64,000 nucleotides of DNA from Dokdonia sp. (lineage in GTDB: Bacteria > Bacteroidota > Bacteroidia > Flavobacteriales > Flavobacteriaceae): assembly GCA_020630915.1 (NCBI GenBank), contig JAHDIF010000009.1, positions 4,321-68,320 of the forward strand. The letters run 5' to 3'. The position numbers and the translations under genes were made by a program. Below the pieces are notes generated by a model, which was not told the origin of the DNA, searched no databases, and worked only from the letters and a program-made list of their open reading frames with translations. The stretch's first letter is position 1. Each line of letters starts with the position of its first letter. Shown one piece after another: positions 36,560 through 46,386 of this stretch.

Positions 36560-37242
36560 TATATTACAAACTTATAACCTACTCCTTTTATAGTTTTAAA
36601 GGACTTGTCACCTATTTTTTCTCTCAACTTTCTAATATGCACATCTATAGTTCTTCCTCCTACAACCACTTCATTGCCCCATACACGATCTAGAATATCT
36701 TCTCTTTTAAAGACTTTTCCAGGCTTGGAAGCGAGCAGGGACAACAGTTCAAATTCTTTTCTAGGGAGTATAAGCTCTTCCTTCCCTTTTAAAATTTTAT
36801 ACTCTTCCCTATTGATTACGATATTCCCTACTTTAACAATATCCTCAGAGGCTTTATCATCTTTGAGCCTTCTAAGTAAAGCTTTCACCTTACTCACAAG
36901 TACTTTAGGTTTAATAGGTTTTGTTATATAATCATCTGCTCCTGCATCAAACCCAGCCATCTGAGAGTAGTCCTCTCCACGCGCTGTAAAGAAGGTGATA
37001 ATCGTGTCCTCAAGATCTTGATTCTGTCTCAATTGCTCACAAGCTTCAATCCCATCCATTTCTGGCATCATCACATCAAGAATTACCAAGTGGGGCTTAT
37101 GCTTTTTTGCTAATTTTACAGCCTCTGCTCCATTTTCACCAGTAATAACTTGGTATCCTTCATTAGACAAATTATACCCAACAATTTCAAGTATATCCGG
37201 TTCATCATCTACAAGTAATATTTTTATATCCTTTTTCTTCAT
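36559..37242 (-). CDS. OmpR/PhoB-family response regulator
   Basis: 227 residues. The receiver domain has DDEPDILEI and the phospho-acceptor Asp in HLVILDVMMPEMDG. The switch Thr and Lys lie in ITFFTARGED and DDYITKPIKP. The C-terminal winged helix carries PRKEFELLSLLASKPGKVF and RTIDVHIRKLREKIGD. It is operonic with the kinase. A phosphate-starvation role is an inference from family type and the phosphate locus 20 kb downstream. Confidence 0.9.
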   Translation of the reverse strand: MKKKDIKILLVDDEPDILEIVGYNLSNEGYQVITGENGAEAVKLAKKHKPHLVILDVMMPEMDGIEACEQLRQNQDLEDTIITFFTARGEDYSQMAGFDAGADDYITKPIKPKVLVSKVKALLRRLKDDKASEDIVKVGNIVINREEYKILKGKEELILPRKEFELLSLLASKPGKVFKREDILDRVWGNEVVVGGRTIDVHIRKLREKIGDKSFKTIKGVGYKFVI

Positions 37243-37352
37243 GTTACGTACACCTTTATAATAGGTTAAATATAGTTTATTTAAGAAATCTAAAATATCA
37301 TATATAAACAGTAGGGACTATTTTCTAATATTAAGAATGGGTTAAATATGCT

Positions 37353-37366
37353 CGCTTTCGCGAAAG
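37353..37366. repeat. TTTCGCGAAA palindrome between divergent promoters
   Basis: CGCTTTCGCGAAAG in the 184-bp divergent gap between the response regulator and the repeat protein. Confidence 0.9.
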
Positions 37367-37393
37367 TTTACCCTCTCAACCTCCACAATTTCA

Positions 37394-37401
37394 TATATTT
37401 G
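37394..37401 (+). promoter_or_regulatory. -7 element of the secreted repeat protein gene
   Basis: TATATTTG, 25 bp before the ATG. No clear -33 TTTG is visible at the expected distance. Confidence 0.5.
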
Positions 37402-37426
37402 TAGGTATTTTAAAAACAAACTAATA

Positions 37427-39703
37427 ATGAAAAAAATTACTCTTTTACTTGCATTGCTTGTTGCAAGTATTTCTTTTGGTCAAGTCGTGATTAACGAAGT
37501 AGATGCTGATCAGACAGGCACAGATACTGGCGAATTTATTGAACTTCTTGGGGCCCCTAACACGTCGTTAAATGGCTTGGTGGTTGTCTTGTTTAACGGG
37601 AGTGACGATCAAAGTTATGCCGCATATGATTTATCTGGATCGACTGACGCAAATGGGTTTTATGTATTAGGCACAGATACAGTTACTGGTGTTGACCTGA
37701 TAATGGGTACTGATAATACTATTCAGAACGGTGCAGATGCTATTGCGGTTTACACTGGTAGTGCTGCAGACTGGCCTAACGACTCTCCTATTAGCACCAC
37801 AAATCTTATAGATGTAATTGTATATGACACTTCTGATGGAGATGACTCTGGACTTTTAACAGGTTTTGGAGAAACTACACAGTACGATGAAAATGCAAAT
37901 GGAACAAAAGATACTGACTCGCTTCAAAGAGATACAGATGGAACATATTGTACTGCAGTACCAACATTAAGAGCGGAAAGCGATTGTACTGTAGATGGAC
38001 CTACAGAGGTAGCAACAATAGCTGCGCTAAGGGCTAGTACAGAAGGTATGGCCTATACACTTACTGGAGAAGCCGTACTTACCTTTCAACAAGATTTTAG
38101 AAATCAGAAATTTATAGAAGATGCGACAGCTGCAATTCTTATAGATGATAATCCAGGGGTAATTACCTCTGCCTATAACTTAGGTGATGGAATCACTTCA
38201 ATAACAGGAACTCTTGGCAGCTTTAATGGAATGTTACAGTTTATTCCAACAGAAGATCCAGGAGCAGCAAGCTCCACAGGAAATGCAGTGACTCCGCAAA
38301 TAGTAAGTATCGCAGATCTTAATGCAGCCCCAAATGATTACGAGTCAGAATATGTAACTGTAGAAATGGTTGCAATTGACAATACACCTAGCACGAATTG
38401 GGAGAATGGTCTAGAATATCCTATTTCCAATACAGATGGGAATTATATGTTTAGAGTAACTTTTTTTGATGTAGATTATGTAGGGCAACCCGTACCTGCC
38501 GAGGCTACTATCTCAGGAATAATAAATGAACGTAATAACGGTGAGTATTTTATTACGGCTCGTAATGCTGCAGATATAGAGAGTACATCTACGTGTCCAT
38601 TACTTTTAGGAACTATTGAAACAACTTGTGATTCAGAAACTGATGGACAAGATAGCACCACAACGACCATAGCCTACACCGGAGGTGGAACAGAAAATTA
38701 TGTAATTACTGTAACTGGAGGAGGAACTATTGCAGGAGATGACCCATCTACAGTAGCAGAAGGAACGATTCTTTTAGAAAATGTTTCGGAAGCATCTACA
38801 GTAACGTTAAGCATAACAAGTGCTTCTTGTGATATTTCTCAAGATATTACAACACCTTCTTGTAACGCACCTTTAGTAGCGGCAAACCTTGCAGAATTAA
38901 GAGCTGGAACTCTAGGAGAAGAATACACTCTTACCGGTGAAGCAGTTCTTACTTTCCAACAAGATTTTAGAAATCAAAAATTTATAGAAGATGCCACTGC
39001 CGGTATTTTAATTGATGATAATCCTGGTGTGGTGACTACTACGTATGCAGTAGGTGATGGTCTAACAGGTATCAAAGGAATCTTAAGTGACTTTAATGGT
39101 ATGTTACAATTCTCTCCTGTAGAAGATCCTGGCGCAGCGACCTCAACAGGCAATGCTATAGAAGCTCAGACTGTAACTGCGGCAGAATTAACAGCAAACC
39201 CAAATGATTATGAATCTGAGTATGTAGAGATAGAGCAAGTGTTTATTGACAACACTGTCCCTAATTGGGAGACTGGACAAGAATATGCACTTACAACTCC
39301 TACTGGAGATTATATTTTTAGAACTTCTTTCTTTGATGCAGATTATATAGGACAAGCTGTTCCTACGGTAGAAAGCAATGTTGCAGGTATCATTACAGAA
39401 CGTAATAATGGAGACTTTTTTATCACTGCGAGAGAGGCTAGTGATATTTCAGAATTTTTATCTGTAGGTGAGAACACTATTCAAGGGCTGTCTATATACC
39501 CTAACCCTGCTAGTACTTTTGTTTCTATCCAAGGAACAAGTACTGCTCAAAAAGAAGTAGAGATATTTGACATTACTGGAAAAAAAGTGCTAAGCACAAC
39601 TGTAAACACAACACTTGATGTAAGTAATCTGGCTCCTGGATTATACGTGTTACAAATAACACAAGACAATGCTCCAGCTGTGGCAAAATTAATTATCAAA
39701 TAA
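37427..39703 (+). CDS. Secreted lamin-tail-like, two-repeat protein with T9SS sorting domain
   Basis: 758 residues: a signal peptide (LLLALLVASISFGQ), an N-terminal lamin-tail-like domain (VVINEVDADQTGTDTGEFIE), and two near-identical modules of about 180 residues. Each module has TLTGEAVLTFQQDFRNQKF, FNGMLQF, NDYESEYV and GxFFITAR. A short Cys-containing spacer (CDSETDGQDSTTT) separates them. The type IX secretion C-terminal domain has LSIYPNPASTFVSIQG and GLYVLQI. It is exported to the cell surface. The modules resemble OB-fold-like domains seen in secreted nucleases, but there is no nuclease here, so the role is unknown. Confidence 0.82.
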   Translation: MKKITLLLALLVASISFGQVVINEVDADQTGTDTGEFIELLGAPNTSLNGLVVVLFNGSDDQSYAAYDLSGSTDANGFYVLGTDTVTGVDLIMGTDNTIQNGADAIAVYTGSAADWPNDSPISTTNLIDVIVYDTSDGDDSGLLTGFGETTQYDENANGTKDTDSLQRDTDGTYCTAVPTLRAESDCTVDGPTEVATIAALRASTEGMAYTLTGEAVLTFQQDFRNQKFIEDATAAILIDDNPGVITSAYNLGDGITSITGTLGSFNGMLQFIPTEDPGAASSTGNAVTPQIVSIADLNAAPNDYESEYVTVEMVAIDNTPSTNWENGLEYPISNTDGNYMFRVTFFDVDYVGQPVPAEATISGIINERNNGEYFITARNAADIESTSTCPLLLGTIETTCDSETDGQDSTTTTIAYTGGGTENYVITVTGGGTIAGDDPSTVAEGTILLENVSEASTVTLSITSASCDISQDITTPSCNAPLVAANLAELRAGTLGEEYTLTGEAVLTFQQDFRNQKFIEDATAGILIDDNPGVVTTTYAVGDGLTGIKGILSDFNGMLQFSPVEDPGAATSTGNAIEAQTVTAAELTANPNDYESEYVEIEQVFIDNTVPNWETGQEYALTTPTGDYIFRTSFFDADYIGQAVPTVESNVAGIITERNNGDFFITAREASDISEFLSVGENTIQGLSIYPNPASTFVSIQGTSTAQKEVEIFDITGKKVLSTTVNTTLDVSNLAPGLYVLQITQDNAPAVAKLIIK

Positions 39704-39725
39704 GATTAATTATCTTATTTATAGC

Positions 39726-39751
39726 AAGCGCTCTTCTTTAGAAGGGCGCTT
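39726..39751 (+). terminator. Terminator of the repeat protein gene
   Basis: Stem AAGCGCTCTTC/GAAGGGCGCTT (one G-U pair) followed by TTTTGTTTT. Confidence 0.85.
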
Positions 39752-39759
39752 TTGTTTTA

Positions 39760-39767
39760 TACCTTTG
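39760..39767 (+). promoter_or_regulatory. -7 element of the LuxE-like gene
   Basis: TACCTTTG, ending 6 bases before the ATG at 39774, so the transcript is probably leaderless or nearly so. Confidence 0.5.
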
Positions 39768-39773
39768 TGAGCG

Positions 39774-40754
39774 ATGATTGAAATGAATGACATACTTTCT
39801 ATTAAAGACTCCGCACAATTCACCAAGTGTGCCTTAGAGGTATTTCAATATCAATTTGAAAATAATCAAGTGTACCGTTCTTTTTGCGACTTGCTATACG
39901 TTCATCCATCTGATGTAACGACCATAAAAAAAATACCTTTTCTTCCTGTTGAGTTTTTCAAAACACACGCAGTTCACACTCAAAAAACAAACCCACCTTT
40001 TTATTTTATAAGTAGTGGGACGTCTCAAACGACTGTGAGCAAGCACTACGTTTCAAACTTAGAAGATTATATACAGAGCTTTACTCAAGGCTTCCAGCTC
40101 ACTTATGGAGACATAAGAGAGTATGCAATTCTTGCCCTGTTACCCAATTATCTAGAACGGGAAGGCTCATCCTTAGTCTATATGGTTGATCATCTCATTA
40201 AGACTTCTAACAATGCCCATAGCGGATTCTATTTAAATGATTTTTTCGCTTTAAGCGAAAAAATAAAAACTCTTGAAGACCAAGGTCAAAAAACACTACT
40301 TATAGGGGTGAGCTTTGCCCTATTAGATCTTTTGAACACAAACTCTTTTAACCTAAAAAATACTCTTGTTATGGAAACCGGAGGTATGAAAGGAAGGCGA
40401 AAAGAACTTATAAGAGAAGAATTACATACAATTCTAAAAGAGGGATTTGGAGTTTCTACCATTCACAGTGAGTATGGAATGACCGAGTTATTTTCTCAGG
40501 CTTATTCAAAAGGCAAAGGTATTTTTACAACACCTCCTTGGATGAAAGTTATGGCAAGAGATCCTGAAGATCCTTTTACACTGCTTCCAGCCAATAAAAC
40601 CGGAGGACTTTCTATAATAGATCTTGCAAACCTACATTCTTGTTCGTTTATCGCAACAAAAGATCTAGGTAAAGTAGCTCAAGATGGTTCATTTACAGTA
40701 GCTGGAAGATTTGACAATTCTGATATACGAGGATGCAACTTAATGGTGCTCTAA
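39774..40754 (+). CDS. LuxE/PaaK-like acyl-protein synthetase
   Basis: 326 residues. FYFISSGTSQTTVSKHYVSN is the adenylate-forming Ser/Gly/Thr loop. HSEYGMTELFSQAY matches the GYxxTE-type motif and the LuxE active-site region. SIIDLANLHSCSFIATKDLG and VAGRFDNSDIRGCNLMVL form the C-terminal ATP motif. LuxE makes fatty-acyl adenylates and thioesters for luciferase; non-luminous Bacteroidetes keep LuxE-like proteins of unknown substrate. A second ATG lies at 39783. Confidence 0.8.
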   Translation: MIEMNDILSIKDSAQFTKCALEVFQYQFENNQVYRSFCDLLYVHPSDVTTIKKIPFLPVEFFKTHAVHTQKTNPPFYFISSGTSQTTVSKHYVSNLEDYIQSFTQGFQLTYGDIREYAILALLPNYLEREGSSLVYMVDHLIKTSNNAHSGFYLNDFFALSEKIKTLEDQGQKTLLIGVSFALLDLLNTNSFNLKNTLVMETGGMKGRRKELIREELHTILKEGFGVSTIHSEYGMTELFSQAYSKGKGIFTTPPWMKVMARDPEDPFTLLPANKTGGLSIIDLANLHSCSFIATKDLGKVAQDGSFTVAGRFDNSDIRGCNLMVL

Positions 40755-40822
40755 TTTTTTAGCGCCTTTTTGTAATGTTTTCTTTTTAGTTCGACTCAAT
40801 GTGCAACAAACAAATAATCAAG

Positions 40823-41272
40823 ATGAAGACAGCAGCATTAATTTTAGTATTCCTCATAGGGCTTAACGCCAGTGCCCAGCAAGTAGATTATAATTTAAAA
40901 AAAGGGTATGTAGCAGAGGGATATGATGTTACCGAATATTTCAACAACAAAGCCATTGAAGGTAATAAAGCCTACACCACATCCCACGATGGAGTCAAAT
41001 ATAAATTTGTAAGCCAAGCAAATCTTGACAAGTTTAAGGCAAACCCTACTCAGTTTATCCCTCAGTATGGCGGGTACTGTGCATATGCAGTAGCAGATAA
41101 GGGTAAAAAAGTAAGTGTTGATCCAGAAACTTTTGAGATACGCGATGGTAAACTATATCTCTTCTACAACTCTTGGGGAGTAAACACGCTAGAAAGCTGG
41201 ATTGAAGAAGGGCCAGAAAAATTAAAAGGACAAGCAGATGCTGCTTGGACTAAAGTACAGCACAAACATTAA
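40823..41272 (+). CDS. Secreted YHS-domain protein
   Basis: 149 residues from MKTAALILVFLIGLNASAQQ, a clear signal peptide; an upstream ATG (40799) is open but adds a charged stretch before it. The YHS domain follows: GYDVTEYFNN...YKFVSQANLDKFKANPTQFI and YGGYCAYAVADKGKKVSVDP. YHS domains bind metal ions or small ligands. Probably periplasmic. Function not known. Confidence 0.85.
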   Translation: MKTAALILVFLIGLNASAQQVDYNLKKGYVAEGYDVTEYFNNKAIEGNKAYTTSHDGVKYKFVSQANLDKFKANPTQFIPQYGGYCAYAVADKGKKVSVDPETFEIRDGKLYLFYNSWGVNTLESWIEEGPEKLKGQADAAWTKVQHKH

Positions 41273-41305
41273 TAATATTATTCATAATTGATTGGTTAGT
41301 TAGTT

Positions 41306-41343
41306 AAAAAACCCCAGTGAGCATCTTGCCACTGGGGTTTTTG
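41306..41343. terminator. Bidirectional terminator between the YHS gene and tyrS
   Basis: Stem AAAAACCCCAGTG/CACTGGGGTTTTT; T-tracts follow on both strands, and the genes on each side converge. Confidence 0.9.
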
Positions 41344-41346
41344 TTT

Positions 41347-42642
41347 TTAAACCGCTCTTATGATAAAATAGTTTTTCTTCCCTCTTTGTAAGAGAATAAA
41401 TGTATCACTTATTAAATGCTCTTTTTTTATTACAAAACCCTCATTTACCTTAGTCTTATTAACAGAAATAGAATTTTCCTTGAGTGCGCGCCGTGCTTCT
41501 CCGTTAGATTTTAAAAATCCTGTTTTCTCTGCAAGAGCACCTATCATATCCAAACCACTCTCTATATCTGCTATTGCAACTTCTGCTTGAGGGACTCCTT
41601 CAAAAACGTCTAAAAATGTCGCTTCATCAAGATCTTTCAGGTCATCTCCAGTAGATCTTCCAAAGAGGATGTTAGATGCTTTAACCGCATTCTCTAATGC
41701 CTCTTCTCCATGAACGGTAACTGTCACTTCTTCTGCCAGCTTTTTTTGGAGCGCTCTCTGATGCGGTGCTTCCTTATGCACTTCGATTAGTGCTTCTATT
41801 TCTTTTTGATTTAAAAAGGTAAAAATTTTGATGTATTTCTCTGCATCCTCATCACTAGTGTTAAGCCAGTACTGATAAAATTTATATGGTGAGGTACGAT
41901 TTGCATCTAACCAAACATTGCCTCCCTCACTTTTTCCAAACTTACTTCCGTCGGACTTTGTTATTAGCGGACAGGTAAGTGCATAGCCCTTTCCTCCTCC
42001 TATACGTCGTATTAATTCTGTACCTGTGGTAATATTACCCCACTGGTCACTCCCCCCCATTTGTAAAGAGCAAGCATTATTTTGATACAGATGTAAAAAA
42101 TCATAGCCTTGTACGAGTTGGTAGGTGAATTCTGTAAAAGACATACCATCTGCACTCTCACCAGAAAGTCTATTTCTTACGGAGTCCTTCGCCATCATAT
42201 AATTTACAGTAATATGTTTGCCCACGTCTCTAATAAAGTCTAGAAAAGAAAACTCTTTCATCCAGTCATAGTTGTTTACCATCACAGCTTCATTTTTAGC
42301 TCCAGATGTAAAATCTAAAAACTGTGACAATTGAGCTCTTACGCACTCTTGATTATGACGTAAAGTCTTTTCATCTAGTAAGTTCCGTTCGGAAGATTTT
42401 CCTGAAGGATCCCCTATCATTCCCGTAGCTCCTCCTACAAGTGCCACCGGCTTGTGCCCTGTCCTTTGAAAATGAGCTAATAACATTATAGGAACAAGAT
42501 TTCCTATGTGCAAAGAGTCTGCCGTAGGATCAAATCCTACATAGGCACTACGCATTGCCTCCATTAAATGTTCTTCGGTGCCAGGCATCGCATCGTGTAC
42601 CATCCCTCTCCATTGTAGTTCTTCAACAAAATTCTTGCTCAT
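41347..42642 (-). CDS. tyrS: Tyrosyl-tRNA synthetase
   Basis: 431 residues from [17 protein letters not shown] (an ATG 15 bases upstream is open). The class I signature HIGN is in [13 protein letters not shown], and the KMSKS equivalent is [10 protein letters not shown]. The tyrosine-binding [11 protein letters not shown] and a C-terminal S4 domain ([20 protein letters not shown]) follow. Charges tRNA-Tyr. Confidence 0.97.
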   Translation of the reverse strand: MSKNFVEELQWRGMVHDAMPGTEEHLMEAMRSAYVGFDPTADSLHIGNLVPIMLLAHFQRTGHKPVALVGGATGMIGDPSGKSSERNLLDEKTLRHNQECVRAQLSQFLDFTSGAKNEAVMVNNYDWMKEFSFLDFIRDVGKHITVNYMMAKDSVRNRLSGESADGMSFTEFTYQLVQGYDFLHLYQNNACSLQMGGSDQWGNITTGTELIRRIGGGKGYALTCPLITKSDGSKFGKSEGGNVWLDANRTSPYKFYQYWLNTSDEDAEKYIKIFTFLNQKEIEALIEVHKEAPHQRALQKKLAEEVTVTVHGEEALENAVKASNILFGRSTGDDLKDLDEATFLDVFEGVPQAEVAIADIESGLDMIGALAEKTGFLKSNGEARRALKENSISVNKTKVNEGFVIKKEHLISDTFILLQRGKKNYFIIRAV

Positions 42643-42750
42643 AGTTCTATTTTTCATTTTCGAGGAGCAAATATAATTATTGCGTGATAGATCATTCTAA
42701 ATTACCACCTAAAACTGTAATATCTCTTTCATCCCTCGTATCTTTAACCT

Positions 42751-43749
42751 ATGATTTTAGTTACCGGAGGAACAGGACTTGTAGGAAGTCATCTTTTACT
42801 TAAGCTTACACAAGAAAATGTGCAAGTGAAAGCAATATATCGATCAGAATCTAGGGTAAAGAGAATTGAGGCGTTGTTCGCTTTCGCGAAAGCGGAATCA
42901 CATTTCTCAAAAATAAACTGGATTCAGGCAGATCTTACTGACATTCCCTCTTTGGAAATCGCTTTTAAAGATGTAAAAACGGTATATCATTGTGCCGCTC
43001 TTATTTCATTTGATCCATATGATTTTGAAGTATTGATAAAGACCAATGTGGAAGGTACGGCAAATGTGGTTAATTTATGCCTGACCCATTCTGTTACAAA
43101 ATTATGCCATTTAAGTACTATTGCCTCCTTAGGAAAACTGCCTAATACCCCCATAAACGAAGATAATCATTGGGACCCCAACGAAGATAACTCTGTCTAT
43201 GCCATCTCCAAATATGGTGCAGAAACAGAAGTATGGCGAGCCTCTCAGGAAGGGCTCAAAGTGCTCATTTTTAATCCTGGTGTGATCTTGGGTGAAGGGC
43301 CTCTTGATGAAGGAAGTGGTTTACTGTTTAAGAGAATTATGAAAAGTGCTCGTTACTACCCTATAGGAGGCACTGCATTTATTGATGTAAAAGATCTAAT
43401 TGATGTTATGATTAAGGGCATGAGAAGTACCTTATACAATGAGCGTTATGTGGCAATATCAAGTAATCATTCTTTTCAATTTATACTTGAGAAAATTGCT
43501 GGTTCTTTAGATCTAAAACCGCCAAAAAAAGTATTGTCTACCAGATTCTTAAAGATTCTCCGTTTTCTTGATCTATGTATTGGACCTATTAAAAGAGAAA
43601 GAAAACTAACTAGGCCAATGATTAAAAGTTTACAAACAACTTCTCATTTCTCAAACATTAAGATTAAGGAGGCACTTTCTTTTGATCCTATACCAATAGA
43701 AAGAACGATTAAAAGGATCTCAACCTATTACCAGAAAACAATACTGTAG
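42751..43749 (+). CDS. NAD-dependent epimerase/dehydratase (extended SDR)
   Basis: 332 residues. The NAD-binding GGTGLVGSHLLLKL sits at the N-terminus, and the catalytic YxxxK is in VYAISKYGAETEVW with the Ser/Thr in HLSTIASLG. NPGVILGEGPLDEGSG is typical of the extended SDR group. A palindrome at 42879-42894 inserts AFAKA in the loop after strand 2 (EALFAFAKAESHFS), where length varies in this fold. The substrate is not assignable. Confidence 0.87.
   Translation: MILVTGGTGLVGSHLLLKLTQENVQVKAIYRSESRVKRIEALFAFAKAESHFSKINWIQADLTDIPSLEIAFKDVKTVYHCAALISFDPYDFEVLIKTNVEGTANVVNLCLTHSVTKLCHLSTIASLGKLPNTPINEDNHWDPNEDNSVYAISKYGAETEVWRASQEGLKVLIFNPGVILGEGPLDEGSGLLFKRIMKSARYYPIGGTAFIDVKDLIDVMIKGMRSTLYNERYVAISSNHSFQFILEKIAGSLDLKPPKKVLSTRFLKILRFLDLCIGPIKRERKLTRPMIKSLQTTSHFSNIKIKEALSFDPIPIERTIKRISTYYQKTIL
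42879..42894. repeat. TTTCGCGAAA palindrome in the epimerase gene
   Basis: Perfect 16-bp copy, read as AFAKA. Confidence 0.9.
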
Positions 43750-43751
43750 TT

Positions 43752-44225
43752 TTACTGTTCAATAACAGTCTTTGGAATCACGCGCCCAGCACTGTTCTTC
43801 GCTTGAATAATACTATCTTTCTTTTTTCTTAATTTTTCTCCCCTCGCACTGCGAATAGAATCTTTAATGCGCTTTTCTTCTTTATTAATAGAATCTACAA
43901 CTTTAAACTCACCAGCCACTCTTTGTTGCACCTTCATTATAAGTTGTTTATACTCCTCTACATCAGCACTGTAGTACACAATACTTGTTGCATATTGCAA
44001 ACTATCTATATCATACTTTTCAAAAATATGAGATTCTGGCTTTAAGCCTGTCTGACTAAACAACTGAATATTATAACCTCTAGCTGCGTTTATAATGGTT
44101 AAATCATAAACAATATCTTCCATCTTTTCTAATGGAATCAAATTATCTGGCTTCTCCATAGGAGCTATTCCCTGGCAAGACACAAGTAGCATTAATATGA
44201 AAAAAAATGTGACTCCTTTTTTCAT
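43752..44225 (-). CDS. DUF4296 lipoprotein
   Basis: 157 residues, lipobox MLLVSC (Cys17). The motif PDNLIPLEKMEDIVYDLTIINAA and the Tyr/Ser/Leu-rich helix that follows are DUF4296. A Lys/Arg-rich helical tail (SIRSARGEKLRKKKDSIIQA) closes it. Its start overlaps the pyrC stop (TAATG), a conserved pairing in Flavobacteriia. Function unknown. Confidence 0.85.
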   Translation of the reverse strand: MKKGVTFFFILMLLVSCQGIAPMEKPDNLIPLEKMEDIVYDLTIINAARGYNIQLFSQTGLKPESHIFEKYDIDSLQYATSIVYYSADVEEYKQLIMKVQQRVAGEFKVVDSINKEEKRIKDSIRSARGEKLRKKKDSIIQAKNSAGRVIPKTVIEQ

Positions 44226-45565
44226 TATCTGTCAAAAGTTAGTCTTTCACCATGTAAACCTTCGTACACTTTAAAGTTTTTATAAGCAAGCTTACCGTTT
44301 ACAAATGTATGTGTGACTCTAGAGGTAAAGGTTGTTCCTTCAAAAGGAGACCATCCGCACTTATAAAGAATATTATCTTTATTTACAGTCCAAGGAGCAT
44401 TAAGGTCTATAAGAACAAGATCTGCCTTATAACCAGTTTTAATATAACCCCTCTTTTCTACATCAAAGAGTATCGCTGGATTATGACACATCTTTTCTAC
44501 AATCTTTTCTAAAGAAATTTTTCCTTGATGATAAAACTCGAGCATTGCAGGAAGTGCATGTTGCACTAGAGGTCCCCCACTAGGAGCTTTAGTATATACA
44601 TTATTCTTTTCTTCTAGCGTATGTGGGGCGTGATCTGTTGCAATTACATCTATTCTATCATCTAAAAGTGCTTTTAGCAAGGCTTCTCTGTCAGATGGTT
44701 TTTTTACTGCTGGATTCCACTTAATAAAGCTTCCTTTTTCCTCATAATCTTCATCAGAAAACCACAAATGATGTATACATACTTCTGAGGTGATTTGTTT
44801 ATCTGCAAGAGGTTTTATGTTATCAAAAAGCGCTGTCTCCTTTCCGGTAGACAGGTGAAACACATGAAGTCTTGCTCCCGTTTCTTTTGCCAGTTCTATA
44901 GCTCTAGACGAAGAAATGTAGCATGCTTCTTCACTACGTATTATAGGATGAAACTGCATAGGGATATCCTCTCCATAGCGTTCCTTATAAATGGCTGTGT
45001 TTTTTCGAATTGTTTCTTCATCTTCACAGTGAACGGAAATCACCATATCGGTAGAAGAAAATATTTCTCTCAAAACTTCCTCATCATCTACAAGCATATT
45101 TCCAGTCGAACTTCCTAAAAAAAGCTTGAGTCCTGCGACTGACTTTTGATCTACTCTTAGTATTTCTTCAAGATTATCATTTGTCCCTCCGAACATAAAT
45201 GAATAGTTAGCATACGAAGTTTTTGACGCGATCTCAAACTTTTGTTCTATCAGCTCTACAGTAGTACTCTGAGGGTTTGTATTAGGCATCTCAATAAAAG
45301 AAGTAATGCCTCCAGCTATAGCCGCTTTAGACTCTGTGCCTATTGTTGCTTTGTGTGTCAAGCCCGGCTCTCTAAAATGCACTTGATCGTCTATAATGCC
45401 TGGAATTATATGTTTTCCCTCTGCATCAAATACATTAACATCAGAGCTTTTTGCACTTATACTCTCTGCAATCTCTACAATGACCCCATTTTCTATAAGT
45501 ATATCTCCTTTTTGTATCGTACCCTCATTAACAATATGCGCATCTTTTATTAATATAATATCCAT
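44225..45565 (-). CDS. pyrC: Dihydroorotase
   Basis: 446 residues. The metal-binding DQVHFREPGLTHKATI (HxR instead of the usual HxH context of class I dihydroorotases), HCEDEETI, HVFHLSTGKE and ATDHAPHTLEEK motifs are all present, as in the class I/AllB-like type. It closes carbamoyl-aspartate to dihydroorotate in pyrimidine synthesis. It overlaps both neighbours by one base, GT2-pyrC-DUF4296. Confidence 0.93.
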   Translation of the reverse strand: MDIILIKDAHIVNEGTIQKGDILIENGVIVEIAESISAKSSDVNVFDAEGKHIIPGIIDDQVHFREPGLTHKATIGTESKAAIAGGITSFIEMPNTNPQSTTVELIEQKFEIASKTSYANYSFMFGGTNDNLEEILRVDQKSVAGLKLFLGSSTGNMLVDDEEVLREIFSSTDMVISVHCEDEETIRKNTAIYKERYGEDIPMQFHPIIRSEEACYISSSRAIELAKETGARLHVFHLSTGKETALFDNIKPLADKQITSEVCIHHLWFSDEDYEEKGSFIKWNPAVKKPSDREALLKALLDDRIDVIATDHAPHTLEEKNNVYTKAPSGGPLVQHALPAMLEFYHQGKISLEKIVEKMCHNPAILFDVEKRGYIKTGYKADLVLIDLNAPWTVNKDNILYKCGWSPFEGTTFTSRVTHTFVNGKLAYKNFKVYEGLHGERLTFDR

Positions 45566-46293
45566 TAGGTTAGTTTCTTAAATACATGTTTTAATCGCAA
45601 CTTTAGCACACCAAAGACGGCTTCCGATATAATTCCAGAACTCATTTTACTTTGGCCTTTTGTTCTATCTGTAAAGATAACAGGCACTTCCTTCATAGTC
45701 CATCCTTTTATATATGCCTTGTACTTCATTTCAATCTGAAAAGCATATCCTACAAATTTAATGTTGTCTAAATCTAAACTCTGCAGCACCTTTTTTTTGT
45801 AACACATAAAACCTGCTGTGGTATCATAAATAGGAAGACCCGTGATAAGTCTCACATACTTAGAGGCTCCCCAAGACAAAAGCACTCTCCCCATGGGCCA
45901 ATTTACTACATTAACACCTGTAATATACCTAGACCCTATTGACACATCAGCTCCGTCCTTATAACAGGCATTATAAAGCCTTATAAGATCGTTTGGATTA
46001 TGAGAAAAATCTGCGTCCATTTCAAAAATGTATTCGTATGATTTCTTCAAAGCCCACTTAAATCCCGCAATGTAAGCTGTTCCCAATCCCATTTTCCCCT
46101 TTCTGGAGAGTAAATGTAAACTATCAGGAAATGCTTGTTGCAATTCTTTTATTTTGGCCCCAGTTCCGTCTGGAGAACCATCGTCTACAACTAGGATATG
46201 AAAATCTCTTTGCAACGCAACTATATTACGCACAAGTCTTTCAATATTTTCAATCTCATTGTACGTTGGTATAACGACTAGAGCGTCTGCCAT
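45565..46293 (-). CDS. GT2 polyprenol-phosphate mannosyltransferase-like protein
   Basis: 242 residues from MADALVVIPTYNEIENI. The nucleotide-sugar site VVDDGSPDGTGAKI and DADFSHNP (metal-binding DxD variant), and a QIEMKYKAYIKGWTMKEVPV segment, match dolichol/polyprenol-phosphate mannose synthases. There is no C-terminal TM, so it is a soluble or peripheral type. First gene of the pyrC operon. Confidence 0.87.
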   Translation of the reverse strand: MADALVVIPTYNEIENIERLVRNIVALQRDFHILVVDDGSPDGTGAKIKELQQAFPDSLHLLSRKGKMGLGTAYIAGFKWALKKSYEYIFEMDADFSHNPNDLIRLYNACYKDGADVSIGSRYITGVNVVNWPMGRVLLSWGASKYVRLITGLPIYDTTAGFMCYKKKVLQSLDLDNIKFVGYAFQIEMKYKAYIKGWTMKEVPVIFTDRTKGQSKMSSGIISEAVFGVLKLRLKHVFKKLT

Positions 46294-46386
46294 AGAATAC
46301 ACTTTACAACAAAAGTAGGTATTTTATTAGTGAAGATATTTAACTCGTAGGGCTATTTATGGTATTTTTAACGCCTAAACCTTTAG

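Noticed and set aside
40241..40263. Palindrome TTTTTTCGCTTTAAGCGAAAAA-like inside the LuxE-like gene
   Set aside because: It resembles the family at first sight, but the core (CGCTTTAAGCG) is different and it occurs once; treated as chance in AT-rich coding DNA.
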